From CAYUUR01 sp052034685 (lineage in GTDB: Bacteria; Patescibacteriota; Saccharimonadia; Saccharimonadales; CAYUUR01), in NCBI GenBank assembly GCA_052034685.1, contig JBPOIH010000011.1:44016-108015 (forward strand): 64,000 bases of DNA, read 5' to 3'. The notes beneath the pieces were generated by a model, which saw only the letters and a program-made list of their open reading frames with translations, ran no database searches and was not told where the DNA came from. The first letter of the stretch is position 1; every line of letters starts with the position of its first letter. Below are positions 8,218 through 15,300 of the stretch, in pieces. Made by a program: the position numbers and the translations under genes.

Positions 8218-8550
8218 TTACATTTCACTAAGGTGACGTACGGCAATTGTGGCTACAAGGTCAGAGCGATCTGCGATACTTGTGATTATGTCTTCTGGTG
8301 AAGTCGGCTCAAGTGGTTGGCCGCCGGTTAGTCGGACGGGAAAGCTACTCTCTGGATGTTCGTGAATGTCGACTTGAGTTGTTACGACGGTAACGCTATC
8401 TTGGCCTGGCTGCAGTACAACTGTGTCAACTTTTGGAGGCTTGTGCTCCGTATCAGCAATATGAAGAACAAACCCGCGACCTTGTCCTGTCACAAGCTCT
8501 CTCGACATGAAGCCACCGCTACGCATCAATTCATTAAATTTCTTTGCCAT
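8218..8550 (-). CDS. Hypothetical protein, 110 aa
   Basis: Not recognised. Soluble, with a central beta-rich part (GRGFVLHIADTEHKPPKVDT, VVLQPGQDSVTVVTTQVDIH). The ATG follows TGGTATTTT by eight bases. No membrane segment, no metal motif. Confidence 0.5.
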   Translation of the reverse strand: MAKKFNELMRSGGFMSRELVTGQGRGFVLHIADTEHKPPKVDTVVLQPGQDSVTVVTTQVDIHEHPESSFPVRLTGGQPLEPTSPEDIITSIADRSDLVATIAVRHLSEM

Positions 8551-8629
8551 AAAGTAAAAAATACCACAAAACAGGTACTTCGTAAATACTCAGCTCCCCT
8601 AGTAGATGTACTCCGCAACAACGCTTTCT

Positions 8630-8905
8630 CTAAGTACTGCGCTGTTGTTTCGAGCTGGTCAAGAAGGCTCCATTTTGAGAAGTCGCCATCATGTATCCAT
8701 AATTATGCTTGTTCGTGCCATCGAACACAACGAGCAGCTTTATGGCGATAGTTCCTTGTTTACTGAAGCTTACGTCAGTTGATTCCCAAGCTTGAAGTTG
8801 CGTAAGAAGTTTAATTACCTCGCAATGCATTAAACTGTGTAGCAAATCTTTGGCCCCTGTGCTTAGGAACTCTCCTATATGCCGATTTAATATTGGCGTA
8901 CACAC
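8630..8905 (-). CDS. Second part of a possibly frameshifted gene
   Basis: An open frame of 91 codons from a GTG at 8905, overlapping the end of the 8811-9002 frame. Its sequence (FLSTGAKDLLHSLMHCEVIK, then AIKLLVVFDGTNKHNYGYMM) reads more protein-like than the tail of the overlapping frame. It lacks a good ribosome site of its own. Either a frameshift joins it to 8811-9002 or it is translated by coupling from the GTG. Not recognised. Confidence 0.4.
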   Translation of the reverse strand: MCTPILNRHIGEFLSTGAKDLLHSLMHCEVIKLLTQLQAWESTDVSFSKQGTIAIKLLVVFDGTNKHNYGYMMATSQNGAFLTSSKQQRST

Positions 8906-9002
8906 TCTTTCCCGATATCATTTTTTGGAGATATCGCATATCTTCCATGGTTTGTTTCTTGATTGCATTGTTTTGATTCGAATTTAGCATTGATAGTTTC
9001 AT
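8811..9002 (-). CDS. Small protein with strong ribosome site; possible first part of a split gene
   Basis: 63 codons from ATG 9002, preceded by AAAAGGAGGGTACAT, one of the strongest ribosome sites here. It starts MKLSMLNSNQNNAIKKQTME and DMRYLQKMISGK. The rest of the frame is basic and less convincing. It is transcribed divergently from the HxlR-like regulator at 9092 and shares its operator region, so it is probably controlled by it. See the overlapping 8630-8905 frame. Confidence 0.5.
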   Translation of the reverse strand: MKLSMLNSNQNNAIKKQTMEDMRYLQKMISGKSVYANIKSAYRRVPKHRGQRFATQFNALRGN

Positions 9003-9028
9003 ATGTACCCTCCTTTTGATTAATATAT

Positions 9029-9076
9029 TTGCAAAAGGTCACTTGCTTGCTATACTAGTAATCATTATTAACTAGT
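9029..9076. promoter_or_regulatory. Divergent promoter with ACTAGT operator pair
   Basis: Plus-strand promoter: TTGCAA (9029-9034), 16 bases, TGCTATACT (-10 at 9051-9056). Two ACTAGT hexamers at 9054-9059 and 9071-9076 form an inverted arrangement (ACTAGTAA...TTAACTAGT) over the -10 and start region. This suits binding by a dimeric winged-helix repressor, most likely the product of 9092-9397 acting on itself and on 9002. Confidence 0.5.
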
Positions 9077-9091
9077 AAACAAAGTATACCA

Positions 9092-9397
9092 ATGCGCACA
9101 ACATATAGTCAAGAACAAATCATAAGAACTAAAAGCATCGCCAAGATAATCGGAGATGCCAGTAATGTATTGATCCTTTACGAACTAATGAACTTTGGTG
9201 AAAAATCATTCAATGAGCTAAAACGAATGACTGACATCAATGCCGTCACCCTCTCTAAGAAGTTAACCCTACTTAAGACTGAAGGACTGGTGGATAGTCA
9301 TGAGTGCGGTATCGAGAACCGTTATTTTATTACAGAAAAATCAGAGGACTTTCGACCCCTTATAAGGGATATAGAAAGTTTAGTAATTAACAAGTAA
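9092..9397 (+). CDS. HxlR-like winged-helix transcription regulator
   Basis: 101 residues. Residues 25-95 follow the HxlR/MarR-type winged helix: GDASNVLILYELMNFGEKSF, NELKRMTDINAVTLSKKLTL, then LKTEGLVDSHE and a wing leading to YFITEKSEDFRPLI. This is the usual plan of small dimeric repressors that sense ligands or oxidants. There is no conserved Cys in the N-terminus, so a redox role is not evident. It is followed after nine bases by 9407-9649 in one operon and faces an operator-like dyad upstream. Confidence 0.75.
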   Translation: MRTTYSQEQIIRTKSIAKIIGDASNVLILYELMNFGEKSFNELKRMTDINAVTLSKKLTLLKTEGLVDSHECGIENRYFITEKSEDFRPLIRDIESLVINK

Positions 9398-9406
9398 GGA
9401 GAATAT

Positions 9407-9649
9407 ATGGGAATACTAGACCAATTACAAAACATAATAGGTGGGGCCACAGACGCAGCACAGGGATCAATCGGAGACGTTGCCGGAGGACTCGGTGAAA
9501 TTCCAGGAGTGCAAGAAGTGCAGGATATTGCAGGTGGCGCGACAGAAGCCGTTACTTCTGCCACTGACAGTGCGACCGAAGCGGTAACTTCCGTGACAGA
9601 ACAAGGTCAAACTGCTGTTGAGGACATCTCTGGCAATTTAGGCTTGTAG
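9407..9649 (+). CDS. Small amphipathic repeat protein, 80 aa
   Basis: Starts with AAGGAGAATAT before ATG. The sequence is Gly/Ala/Thr/Val-rich, lacks aromatic residues, and carries a near repeat (DIAGGATEAVTSATDSATEA then VTSVTEQGQTAVED). This suggests an 11-residue-periodic amphipathic helix of the kind that lies on membranes or protects against desiccation (LEA-like). That role is inference. It is co-transcribed with the regulator just upstream, which is probably its controller. Confidence 0.6.
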   Translation: MGILDQLQNIIGGATDAAQGSIGDVAGGLGEIPGVQEVQDIAGGATEAVTSATDSATEAVTSVTEQGQTAVEDISGNLGL

Positions 9650-9660
9650 GATCAGTGCGT

Positions 9661-9685
9661 GCTAAAAGGGTTCTACCCTTTTAGC
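9661..9685 (+). terminator. Hairpin after the 9092-9649 operon
   Basis: A perfect 10-bp stem GCTAAAAGGG / CCCTTTTAGC with a TTCTA loop, 11 bases after the stop codon. There is no U-run after it, so it may act as a stabilising 3-prime end or a weak terminator. Confidence 0.6.
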
Positions 9686-9819
9686 AGGAATGGACTTCTG
9701 CGCACGTGCTTGATGACTGTACTTACAACCTGTGCTAGCTCAAGCGATTGCCTTGTTTTGTTCGGATCTGACCTGAGAACAATATAAAAACCGCACTTAG
9801 ATGACTACGGATTACTCAC

Positions 9820-9875
9820 GGTCACCCGCAACTAGATTCGAACCAAGTGATTCTACCACCTGATTTTGGGGCACC
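9820..9875 (-). pseudogene. Decayed tRNA-like sequence
   Basis: On the minus strand GGTGCCCC starts and GGGTGACC ends a 56-base stretch that holds a T-loop-like GGTTCGAATC. The anticodon arm is missing. The 311-base gap from 9650 to 9960 holds only this and the hairpin at 9661. Confidence 0.3.
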
Positions 9876-9960
9876 TTACCTTAGCTTAAATCTGTTAATT
9901 TTCGTAATATTTACTGCGAATGTACGATTACCGTAAAAGACATAGAGTACAATCAGTAGC

Positions 9961-10419
9961 ATGAGTGATCGTATTAAATCATGGCTTTTTGTTAGCGCTC
10001 AGGCCCTGCTACTAGTCTTACTAATATTCTTAACGAATGCAAAAAACACGCCAGTTTATTCTGTAGTATTCGCTGGTCGATTTATCGAAATAACCGGATT
10101 CATCATTTTATTAGTTTCGTTCTACGACTTACGAAAATCACTAACCGCATTACCGCTCCCCAAAGAAAATGGTGAGTTGCAGATTCACGGACTTTACAAG
10201 TATGTGCGACACCCAATGTATGTTGGAGTTCTGGTGACATCTCTCGGTATCGCAGTTTCTAGCGGCTCTGTTGTTAAGTATCTGCTCGTACTCGCGCTCT
10301 ATATCTTGTTTAGTTTTAAGGCGCGATATGAAGAGAAGCTACTCCTTGCTAAGTACCCTGACTACAAAGTATATGTGCATAAGACCCGTCGGTTCATGCC
10401 CACACTATCTAACAACTAA
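9961..10419 (+). CDS. Isoprenylcysteine/phospholipid methyltransferase-like membrane protein
   Basis: 152 residues with four hydrophobic segments. The C-terminal part contains GLYKYVRHPMYVGVL, the RHPxY motif of the ICMT/PEMT family that binds S-adenosylmethionine, then FKARYEEKLLLAKYPDY, the usual E-E-x-L-x-x-x-x-P-x-Y closing helix. Probably methylates a small or prenyl/lipid substrate at the inner membrane. The ATG follows TACAAT by seven bases, leaderless pattern. Converges with the rhodanese gene, overlapping by four bases. Confidence 0.8.
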   Translation: MSDRIKSWLFVSAQALLLVLLIFLTNAKNTPVYSVVFAGRFIEITGFIILLVSFYDLRKSLTALPLPKENGELQIHGLYKYVRHPMYVGVLVTSLGIAVSSGSVVKYLLVLALYILFSFKARYEEKLLLAKYPDYKVYVHKTRRFMPTLSNN

Positions 10420-10676
10420 AGCCCGTATTTGGCTTTGACATGACTTTTGTTAATGCCGTTTACTAGATTTGTATAGCCCATGTCTTTTAAAATTTGCATC
10501 GAAGCGTTTGACCGGCTTCCAGACAAGCAATATAAAACGAGCTCAGTATCTTTGGGCACTCCATCGAGCTTTTTAGCACCCTCCATCAATTTTGACGGTG
10601 GTATATTTATAGCTCCTTTAACGTGTCCTGTTTTATATTCAAGTGGCTCGCGTACATCAATAATAATGCGATTCAT
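10416..10676 (-). CDS. Single-domain rhodanese-like sulfurtransferase
   Basis: 86 residues, one rhodanese domain. It has the entry DVREPLEYKTGHVKGAINIP and the active-site loop YCLSGSRS with Cys near residue 50. Such proteins carry persulfide sulfur or reduce thiosulfate in the cytosol. AAAGGATTAGT precedes the ATG. It diverges from the Fur-type regulator and shares the dyad at 10713-10727, so it is probably part of the same redox/metal response. Confidence 0.85.
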   Translation of the reverse strand: MNRIIIDVREPLEYKTGHVKGAINIPPSKLMEGAKKLDGVPKDTELVLYCLSGSRSNASMQILKDMGYTNLVNGINKSHVKAKYGL

Positions 10677-10712
10677 ACTAATCCTTTATTTTAAGTGGTA
10701 CTCATATATTAT

Positions 10713-10727
10713 TGTAAATCATTTACA
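10713..10727. promoter_or_regulatory. Fur/PerR-type operator dyad
   Basis: TGTAAA-TCA-TTTACA is a perfect inverted repeat centred between the divergent rhodanese and Fur-family genes. Its AT-rich dyad shape resembles Fur/PerR boxes. A TATACT -10 (10745-10750) for the Fur-type gene follows, nine bases before its ATG. Confidence 0.55.
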
Positions 10728-10759
10728 TTAGCAAGATTTAAGCATATACTAAAATTGAT

Positions 10760-11158
10760 ATGAACAATACTACTTCTAGTCAGCGTCAAACCAAATACTG
10801 CCAATCTATCGAGATAATGCTTGAGGCCATGGGTCATGCCACAAACACCGAGTTGCTCATAGAACTACGCAATACTTACCCTAACCTAAGTGCGACAACC
10901 GTTCATCGTGCAACTGCAAGGCTTGCATCACGAGGAACAATTGCGGTTGCGCCGACATCGCACGACGGCTCGATGCGTTATGACACTAATGTTGTGCCCC
11001 ACGATCACTTTTTATGTACAAACTGCGGAATGCTTCGTGACACTGACGTAAAACATAGAGTGGTGCCGATTCTTGAATCGGCTATTGGCGATTGCCACAT
11101 ATCAGGACGCTTAACGATTAGCGGTATATGCAGACAATGTAAGGAGAAGAGATTATGA
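10760..11158 (+). CDS. Fur-family metalloregulator (PerR/Fur-like)
   Basis: 132 residues. An N-terminal winged helix (LSATTVHRATARLASRGTIA) is followed by the metal-binding domain: HDHFLCTNCG near residues 85-94 and a second CRQC pair near 125-128, giving the structural Cys4 zinc site. The HDHF motif carries regulatory-site ligands seen in Fur/PerR. It likely senses iron, manganese or peroxide. It opens a three-gene operon with glutaredoxin (four-base overlap) and the DUF2202 protein, and an operator-like dyad lies just upstream, so autoregulation is expected. Confidence 0.85.
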   Translation: MNNTTSSQRQTKYCQSIEIMLEAMGHATNTELLIELRNTYPNLSATTVHRATARLASRGTIAVAPTSHDGSMRYDTNVVPHDHFLCTNCGMLRDTDVKHRVVPILESAIGDCHISGRLTISGICRQCKEKRL

Positions 11159-11400
11159 AAATTACTGTATACAGCACGACAACTTGCCCATACTGCGTGA
11201 TGTTAAAAAACTGGCTTGATTCTAAATCGGTAGAATTTACAAATTACATGGTTGACCAAAATCCAATAGCGGCGCAAAACATGATTAACCTTAGTGGTCA
11301 AATGGGTGTACCATTCAGCACTATCGAATACGATGACGGAAAAGTCGAAAAGATTCTGGGCTTTGATAGGCCAAAACTTGAAGCTGCTTTAGCAAAATAA
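11155..11400 (+). CDS. Glutaredoxin-like thiol oxidoreductase
   Basis: 81 residues with the dithiol active site TTCPYC near residues 10-15 and the cis-proline region QMGVPF. The ending GFDRPKLEAAL is usual for NrdH/glutaredoxin-like proteins. It reduces disulfides with electrons from thioredoxin reductase or a small thiol. It overlaps the fur stop codon and is followed by DUF2202, placing it in a redox-stress operon. A second glutaredoxin (37111-37359) is its paralogue. Confidence 0.85.
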   Translation: MKITVYSTTTCPYCVMLKNWLDSKSVEFTNYMVDQNPIAAQNMINLSGQMGVPFSTIEYDDGKVEKILGFDRPKLEAALAK

Positions 11401-11416
11401 TACAAAGGAGCTCATC

Positions 11417-12022
11417 ATGAAAAAAATCAATCCAAAGATGCTAGCCGTCACTATCGTAGGTGTCTCAGTCTTACTGGGTATTAGTGGCTATTTTGTTCTC
11501 AACAATGATTCTGATAGAAATAATGCACCCTTAAATGGGTCAAACGTAAAAGCTAGCCAGACTACCGCTACCGAAACCAAAACCACGCCAACTTTAGCAG
11601 GTAAATCTACCGAGGAGCAGGTGCTATTCCTTATCGAAGAAGAAAAGCTGGCACATGATGTATATACGGTTATGTATCAGAAATACGGGGCTAATGTGTT
11701 TGGCAATATACTGCAGAGCGAATCAACTCATCAGGGTCGAGTACTTACGTTATTGCAAGCACGCAATATTGCAGATCCACGCTCGTCTGAAATCGGTGTT
11801 TTCAAGAACGAAGATCTACAAGCCCTATATAGCCAATTAATTGCACAAGGCAACCAAAACGCAACAGAAGCTTATAAGGTTGGAGTGGTTATTGAAGAAA
11901 AGGATATTGCAGATATTAGTACGCAACTTGCAGCCATAACAGATCAAGATGTTACAGACACTCTAGAATCACTTCGTAGTGGTTCAGAGAACCACCTACG
12001 TGCATTTAACAGGCAGCTATAG
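11417..12022 (+). CDS. DUF2202 ferritin-like protein with membrane anchor
   Basis: 201 residues. An N-terminal signal anchor (residues 8-27) and a Thr/Ala/Asn-rich linker lead to a DUF2202 domain from about residue 70. It shows EEEKLAHDVY, QSESTHQGRV, then VIEEKDI and SENHLRAF, the spaced Glu and His ligands of a ferritin-like four-helix bundle. I infer an extracytoplasmic di-metal protein for metal or oxidant handling. AAAGGAGCTCATC precedes the ATG. It ends the fur-glutaredoxin operon. Confidence 0.8.
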   Translation: MKKINPKMLAVTIVGVSVLLGISGYFVLNNDSDRNNAPLNGSNVKASQTTATETKTTPTLAGKSTEEQVLFLIEEEKLAHDVYTVMYQKYGANVFGNILQSESTHQGRVLTLLQARNIADPRSSEIGVFKNEDLQALYSQLIAQGNQNATEAYKVGVVIEEKDIADISTQLAAITDQDVTDTLESLRSGSENHLRAFNRQL

Positions 12023-12122
12023 GTTCACTCTTGGCGTCAAACATAACTCTTCGTTCCACTTCTATTCAGAGCAAGTAAAAAGTTAGAACCGAAATAACAG
12101 TTCTAACTTCATCTGATACGGA

Positions 12123-12295
12123 TTGGCTCCCGGGCGAGAATTGCCTGTGGCAGTTCGCAAGGAAACCGAGTGTGCGTGGCTTGGCCGACCGAACCGACAA
12201 CTTGCATCAGCTGAAGCTGTTGCTTTAGCGATTCAACTCTATACCAGGGGCAAGAAAAAAAGAGCCCAAATGGACTCATCTTTTCATGGTTCTCT
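12123..12295 (+). repeat. Diverged copy of the tRNA-Asn-linked repeat
   Basis: Begins TTGGCTCCCGGG, identical to the 3-prime end of the tRNA-Asn at 23169-23243 read on the plus strand. It contains the later module GACCGAACC.ACAACTTGC.TCAGCTGAAGCTG in diverged form. It is the leftmost of the family (others at 14483 and 22984) and is followed by a hairpin-prone AAAAAAAGAGCCC stretch. It fills the gap 12023-12308. Confidence 0.6.
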
Positions 12296-12308
12296 GTAGT
12301 CCTGGAAG

Positions 12309-12650
12309 TTAGAATTGTTCTGGTATAGTCTCTGCTGCTTGCTGAACAGTCGGAACGAAGCGGATTTCAACTTCCATAGCACCGTCAGCGGCTATCCGCT
12401 GGGTGTCAACTCGCTCCATTGGCTCGTCTTTGAAACGACACGTAAGACAGCCTAACTTACTTGCAATAGCTTCTCTGTCGGTGGAATTGCCAATATGAAA
12501 CGGCCATTCATTAGCTATGTCCTTGCTGCCGAAGGGGTATTGTGGGCAGACGACTTCTAGTTTCGGATTATGTGTTGGGTTAAAGTTGCGCAATGCTTTA
12601 TTAGGACAGCCTTCAAATGCTTGCAGTGCAGGTCGTTTACGTTTGAACAT
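12309..12650 (-). CDS. Hypothetical Cys-containing protein, 113 aa
   Basis: Not recognised. Four cysteines (GCPNK, VVCPQYPF, LGCLTCRF) could bind zinc or an iron-sulfur cluster, although the spacing fits no family I know. GAGGAATATCAGA precedes the ATG. It lies between two tRNA-Asn-type repeat copies and so belongs to the accessory block. Confidence 0.55.
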   Translation of the reverse strand: MFKRKRPALQAFEGCPNKALRNFNPTHNPKLEVVCPQYPFGSKDIANEWPFHIGNSTDREAIASKLGCLTCRFKDEPMERVDTQRIAADGAMEVEIRFVPTVQQAAETIPEQF

Positions 12651-12719
12651 TCTGATATTCCTCTCGATAAGTATTCAATATTACTTGTCCTCTCTTTGCA
12701 AGCATGAGCAAAACAATTC

Positions 12720-12790
12720 CGGGGTCGGGTAACGCACGTTATCTGTGAGCCGAGCTTGCTCGGGCAACAGACTAACGACCAAGCCGACAG
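12720..12790 (+). repeat. Partial tRNA-Asn-linked repeat
   Basis: GGGGTCGGGTAACGCAC matches the start of the repeats at 14491 and 22993 (GGGGTCGGATAATGCAC), followed by an unrelated hairpin (CCGAGC TT GCTCGG). The remainder is not recognisable. Confidence 0.4.
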
Positions 12791-12822
12791 CCTACTGCCA
12801 GCGCTCTGTCTGGTTTGCTAAT

Positions 12823-13335
12823 CTAGACGACACTGTCAAAGAACTCTTGAGTAGAACGCGTCACGGCTTCTCTTGCAGCTTCTATCTCAGCCAGATTGAG
12901 AGGCAATTCTAAAACCTCTGACCCAACAATGCGTATTCTGCGTTGCTCAGGTCGATCGTAGGGCGTTACTTCATAGACCTCTAGGCTGTTAGCGGTATTC
13001 TGTGAACCCAGCAAAATACCTTCAACATTTCCAGGATTTAAGGGATTCGTTTGGGTTATTCGTCTGCGAACAATACGAACTAATACATCAGCCCATGAAG
13101 GACTGTATGTATAAAATTCTGTCTCTTGTATTTTAAGGCTGCTAGGAGCATGTTCTGAACGTAACGAGCGTAGATTATATTCACCTTTTTGGCTTGCAGC
13201 CACGGCTAATCTCGCTAGAGTGTGAGAACGGCCAAGTTTGTCACTTGGCGGCACAAACTCTCCGCTTAGCGCATCATAAAAAAGTGGGCGTATCGGAATT
13301 TCATACGTTCCTCTAGAAAATCGTCCCGTAAACAT
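12823..13335 (-). CDS. Hypothetical protein, paralogue of the gene at 63753
   Basis: 170 residues of unknown function. The N-terminal half is clearly homologous to the partial gene at the right edge: RPLFYDALSGEF / RPLFMDALGGGF, SD..GR.HTL.RLA and KGE / KGD. This defines a lineage-restricted family with at least two members. The ATG lies six bases after a TATTAT box preceded by TGG, the leaderless pattern. No membrane segment or catalytic motif. Confidence 0.6.
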   Translation of the reverse strand: MFTGRFSRGTYEIPIRPLFYDALSGEFVPPSDKLGRSHTLARLAVAASQKGEYNLRSLRSEHAPSSLKIQETEFYTYSPSWADVLVRIVRRRITQTNPLNPGNVEGILLGSQNTANSLEVYEVTPYDRPEQRRIRIVGSEVLELPLNLAEIEAAREAVTRSTQEFFDSVV

Positions 13336-13414
13336 CTACCAATAATACCATATTTTTGGTATTCGTAAAGGTCTTGACTCTTCCTTGTGGACTCATTTCG
13401 CAACTTTGAGTGCT

Positions 13415-13798
13415 CTAAAGATTCTCGTCAAGGAATTGCTTTAAAGCTACTAAATCCCGTTTAGTATGGTCGTAGTGATAAGTTTTGATTCCTACGGATT
13501 CTGCGCTTTTTACGGCGTCTGGATTGTGTTCAAAACACACAGTATCGCTTGCATCAAGATTCAAGTACTCCAATAATCTTTCGTAATACGCAGGATCAGT
13601 CTTTTCTGGATTATGCTTGAGCGTAAAGACATCATAATGTTTATCATGGAGATTGTACTTTTCAAACTGTTCGTCATCAGCACCCGTGAGGATTATCTTC
13701 AAATTATCATATGTTTCAAGAAGGTCGTACATTTCTTGAAACAATGTCCCGTCTTTATTCACCATTCCATTTATCGCGTCTACAAAGATCGTCTTCAT
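13415..13798 (-). CDS. HAD-like protein with degenerate catalytic motifs
   Basis: 127 residues from ATG 13798, which lies seven bases after an extended TGCTATACT box. The fold signature is HAD-like: IFVDAINGMV at motif I, IILTGA at motif II, and CFEHNPDAVKSAESVGIKTY at motif IV. Motif I reads D-A-I instead of D-x-D, and motif IV lacks the usual acidic pair, so phosphatase activity is doubtful. There is no cap domain. It could be a binding or regulatory descendant of a HAD phosphatase. Confidence 0.6.
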   Translation of the reverse strand: MKTIFVDAINGMVNKDGTLFQEMYDLLETYDNLKIILTGADDEQFEKYNLHDKHYDVFTLKHNPEKTDPAYYERLLEYLNLDASDTVCFEHNPDAVKSAESVGIKTYHYDHTKRDLVALKQFLDENL

Positions 13799-13874
13799 AC
13801 TGTCAGTATAGCAAAACGAGGCGTTTCTGCCTCGCATCAAACGCGTCGGTTAACTGTCTGTTAAGTAGCTTGAA

Positions 13875-14429
13875 CTATTCAGATGTCGGTATGAATCTTG
13901 ACCGACCTACAAAGGTCTCGCGGCAAATCCATAAGCTGTTTTGGTAATCTGACGCTCCCTGCCAGTTGTCTGCGTCTTCATGATCAGCTTCATATAGTTG
14001 GCCGTTTACTAGATCAAGCGCTACGCCTCTTGTTTCACGATCAGTTTGGTTACGATCGATTGTGATAGTAGAAGGATTACGGTCAGCGATCACCTCAGCA
14101 ATTGCATCAGATGTTGGCCAGCCTTTACTTGGATCTGCCTGCTTGGTTTGTACAATTTTTACATCAGCATCTTGTAGTTTCCCAAAAAAACTACATAACC
14201 CACTGACTGTCTCAATTAGGTTAGGTGTGTAAGAAATGTGCGCAAGTAGCCCTTTTTGTCGTTCCGGGGAGTAGATTGACACCGCCTTACACACGTAAAG
14301 CCCCATGGTGGCAATAAATGGTCGCTCTGCACTAGATGCAGCTACGACAAATTCTCCTTCGCCGACAGCGTGGAAGTCAATTTTTTCTGTGAGTGGAACA
14401 GTTGTAAAACCGCCAATTTCTTGAGAAAC
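13875..14429 (-). CDS. CheD-like fold protein
   Basis: 184 residues from ATG 14429 (leaderless pattern: GATATA nine bases upstream). Residues about 28-75 (GEFVVAASSAERPFIATMGL, then YVCKAVSIYSPERQKGLLAH) resemble CheD, the chemoreceptor glutamine deamidase, whose Cys and His fall at GxxxC and the later GLxH. Similarity beyond that is weak. No chemotaxis gene is seen here, so a different deamidase-like or binding role is likely. It is the last gene before the left copy of the 108-bp repeat. Confidence 0.45.
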   Translation of the reverse strand, partial: VSQEIGGFTTVPLTEKIDFHAVGEGEFVVAASSAERPFIATMGLYVCKAVSIYSPERQKGLLAHISYTPNLIETVSGLCSFFGKLQDADVKIVQTKQADPSKGWPTSDAIAEVIADRNPSTITIDRNQTDRETRGVALDLVNGQLYEADHEDADNWQGASDYQNSLWICRETFVGRSRFIPTSE

Positions 14430-14482
14430 CATAAAACACACTATATCACAAAAATAGTAATTAGTCTATAGCAGTCGATAGC

Positions 14483-14661
14483 TGGCCCCCAGGGGTCGGG
14501 TAATGCACATCTTGCACTCGTTCTCGGAGTAAACTCCTGCGGGCGAGCTGGATGACCGAACCAACAACTTGCCTCAGCTGAAGCTGCTGCGTTGCCGATT
14601 CAAATCAAAGCCCAAGAGAATGAAAAAAGACCCTCACATGAGGATCTTTTTTCATTGGCTC
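14483..14661 (+). repeat. Left island repeat: tRNA-Asn end remnant plus 108-bp near-identical copy
   Basis: TGGCCCCCAGGGGTCGG (14483-14499) is a decayed tRNA-Asn 3-prime end. Bases 14554-14661 match 23067-23174 at 107 of 108 positions by my alignment (one C/T difference). The shared part includes an 18-bp hairpin (14619-14656, AATGAAAAAAGA...TCTTTTTTCATT) that can terminate in both directions. With the right copy it brackets the RiPP-like cluster. The gap 14430-14775 holds nothing else. Confidence 0.85.
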
Positions 14662-14775
14662 TCCCTAGTGGACGTACTTCGCAACTATTCAATTACAGAT
14701 TTTAGTTGTCCTACGGGCATTATGATTAACTATCTGTATTCAAAAGCTTCTTGCCCATAGATAAATCTGGCTGCT

Positions 14776-15300
14776 TTATTGTGGGTTTGTCATAGCTCGC
14801 AAGTATTTGAGAGTCAGGGACACATTATAATCATGCGTGTTACCGTCAAGTTCGACACAGCTGATATTATCCTCACTTCTCTTCACCATTGTTAACACAT
14901 CCTGATATGTGCCCATTGGGTCATTGTTGTTCTGCAGGATACAGATCGGCATATGACATTTACCGATCCACTCGTCTACCGGTAGGTCAGTATTTTTAAG
15001 CAGATTAATTGGTAGGCCAGCAAAGATACAGGAGTCTGGATTGAGGAAACCTTCAGCAATCAGCTTGAGCGCAAGTACTGATCCTACCGATTTTGCAATG
15101 ACACAAGAGAAATTTCTCTGGTCGATAATTGGCTTGAGTCGAAGAATCTCGGCGTCCAAATCAATATACTGGTCGCCGTTTTCCCAATGCAGGTAGCTAA
15201 CCGGTGTAACATCAAAGCTCGATCTGGCTGCTTTAGTCAGCTTCAATAGCCAAGTTGCATTCTTGCTGCTGTTACCTGGAAGTATTAGTATATTTTTCAC
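14776..15300 (-). CDS. Alpha/beta hydrolase-fold protein of the RiPP-like cluster
   Basis: 174 residues. MKNILILPGNSS opens a first strand and oxyanion loop; IAKSVGSVLAL near residues 68-78 carries the nucleophile elbow (A-K-S-V-G in place of G-x-S-x-G); NNNDPMG holds the acid region and GNTHDY near 158 the catalytic His. Small RBBP9/YdeN-like hydrolases have this plan. It overlaps the kinase gene by 29 bases, so it is translated from the same mRNA. Possible jobs are leader removal, ester hydrolysis or proofreading of the modified peptide; all are inference. Confidence 0.7.
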   Translation of the reverse strand: MKNILILPGNSSKNATWLLKLTKAARSSFDVTPVSYLHWENGDQYIDLDAEILRLKPIIDQRNFSCVIAKSVGSVLALKLIAEGFLNPDSCIFAGLPINLLKNTDLPVDEWIGKCHMPICILQNNNDPMGTYQDVLTMVKRSEDNISCVELDGNTHDYNVSLTLKYLRAMTNPQ

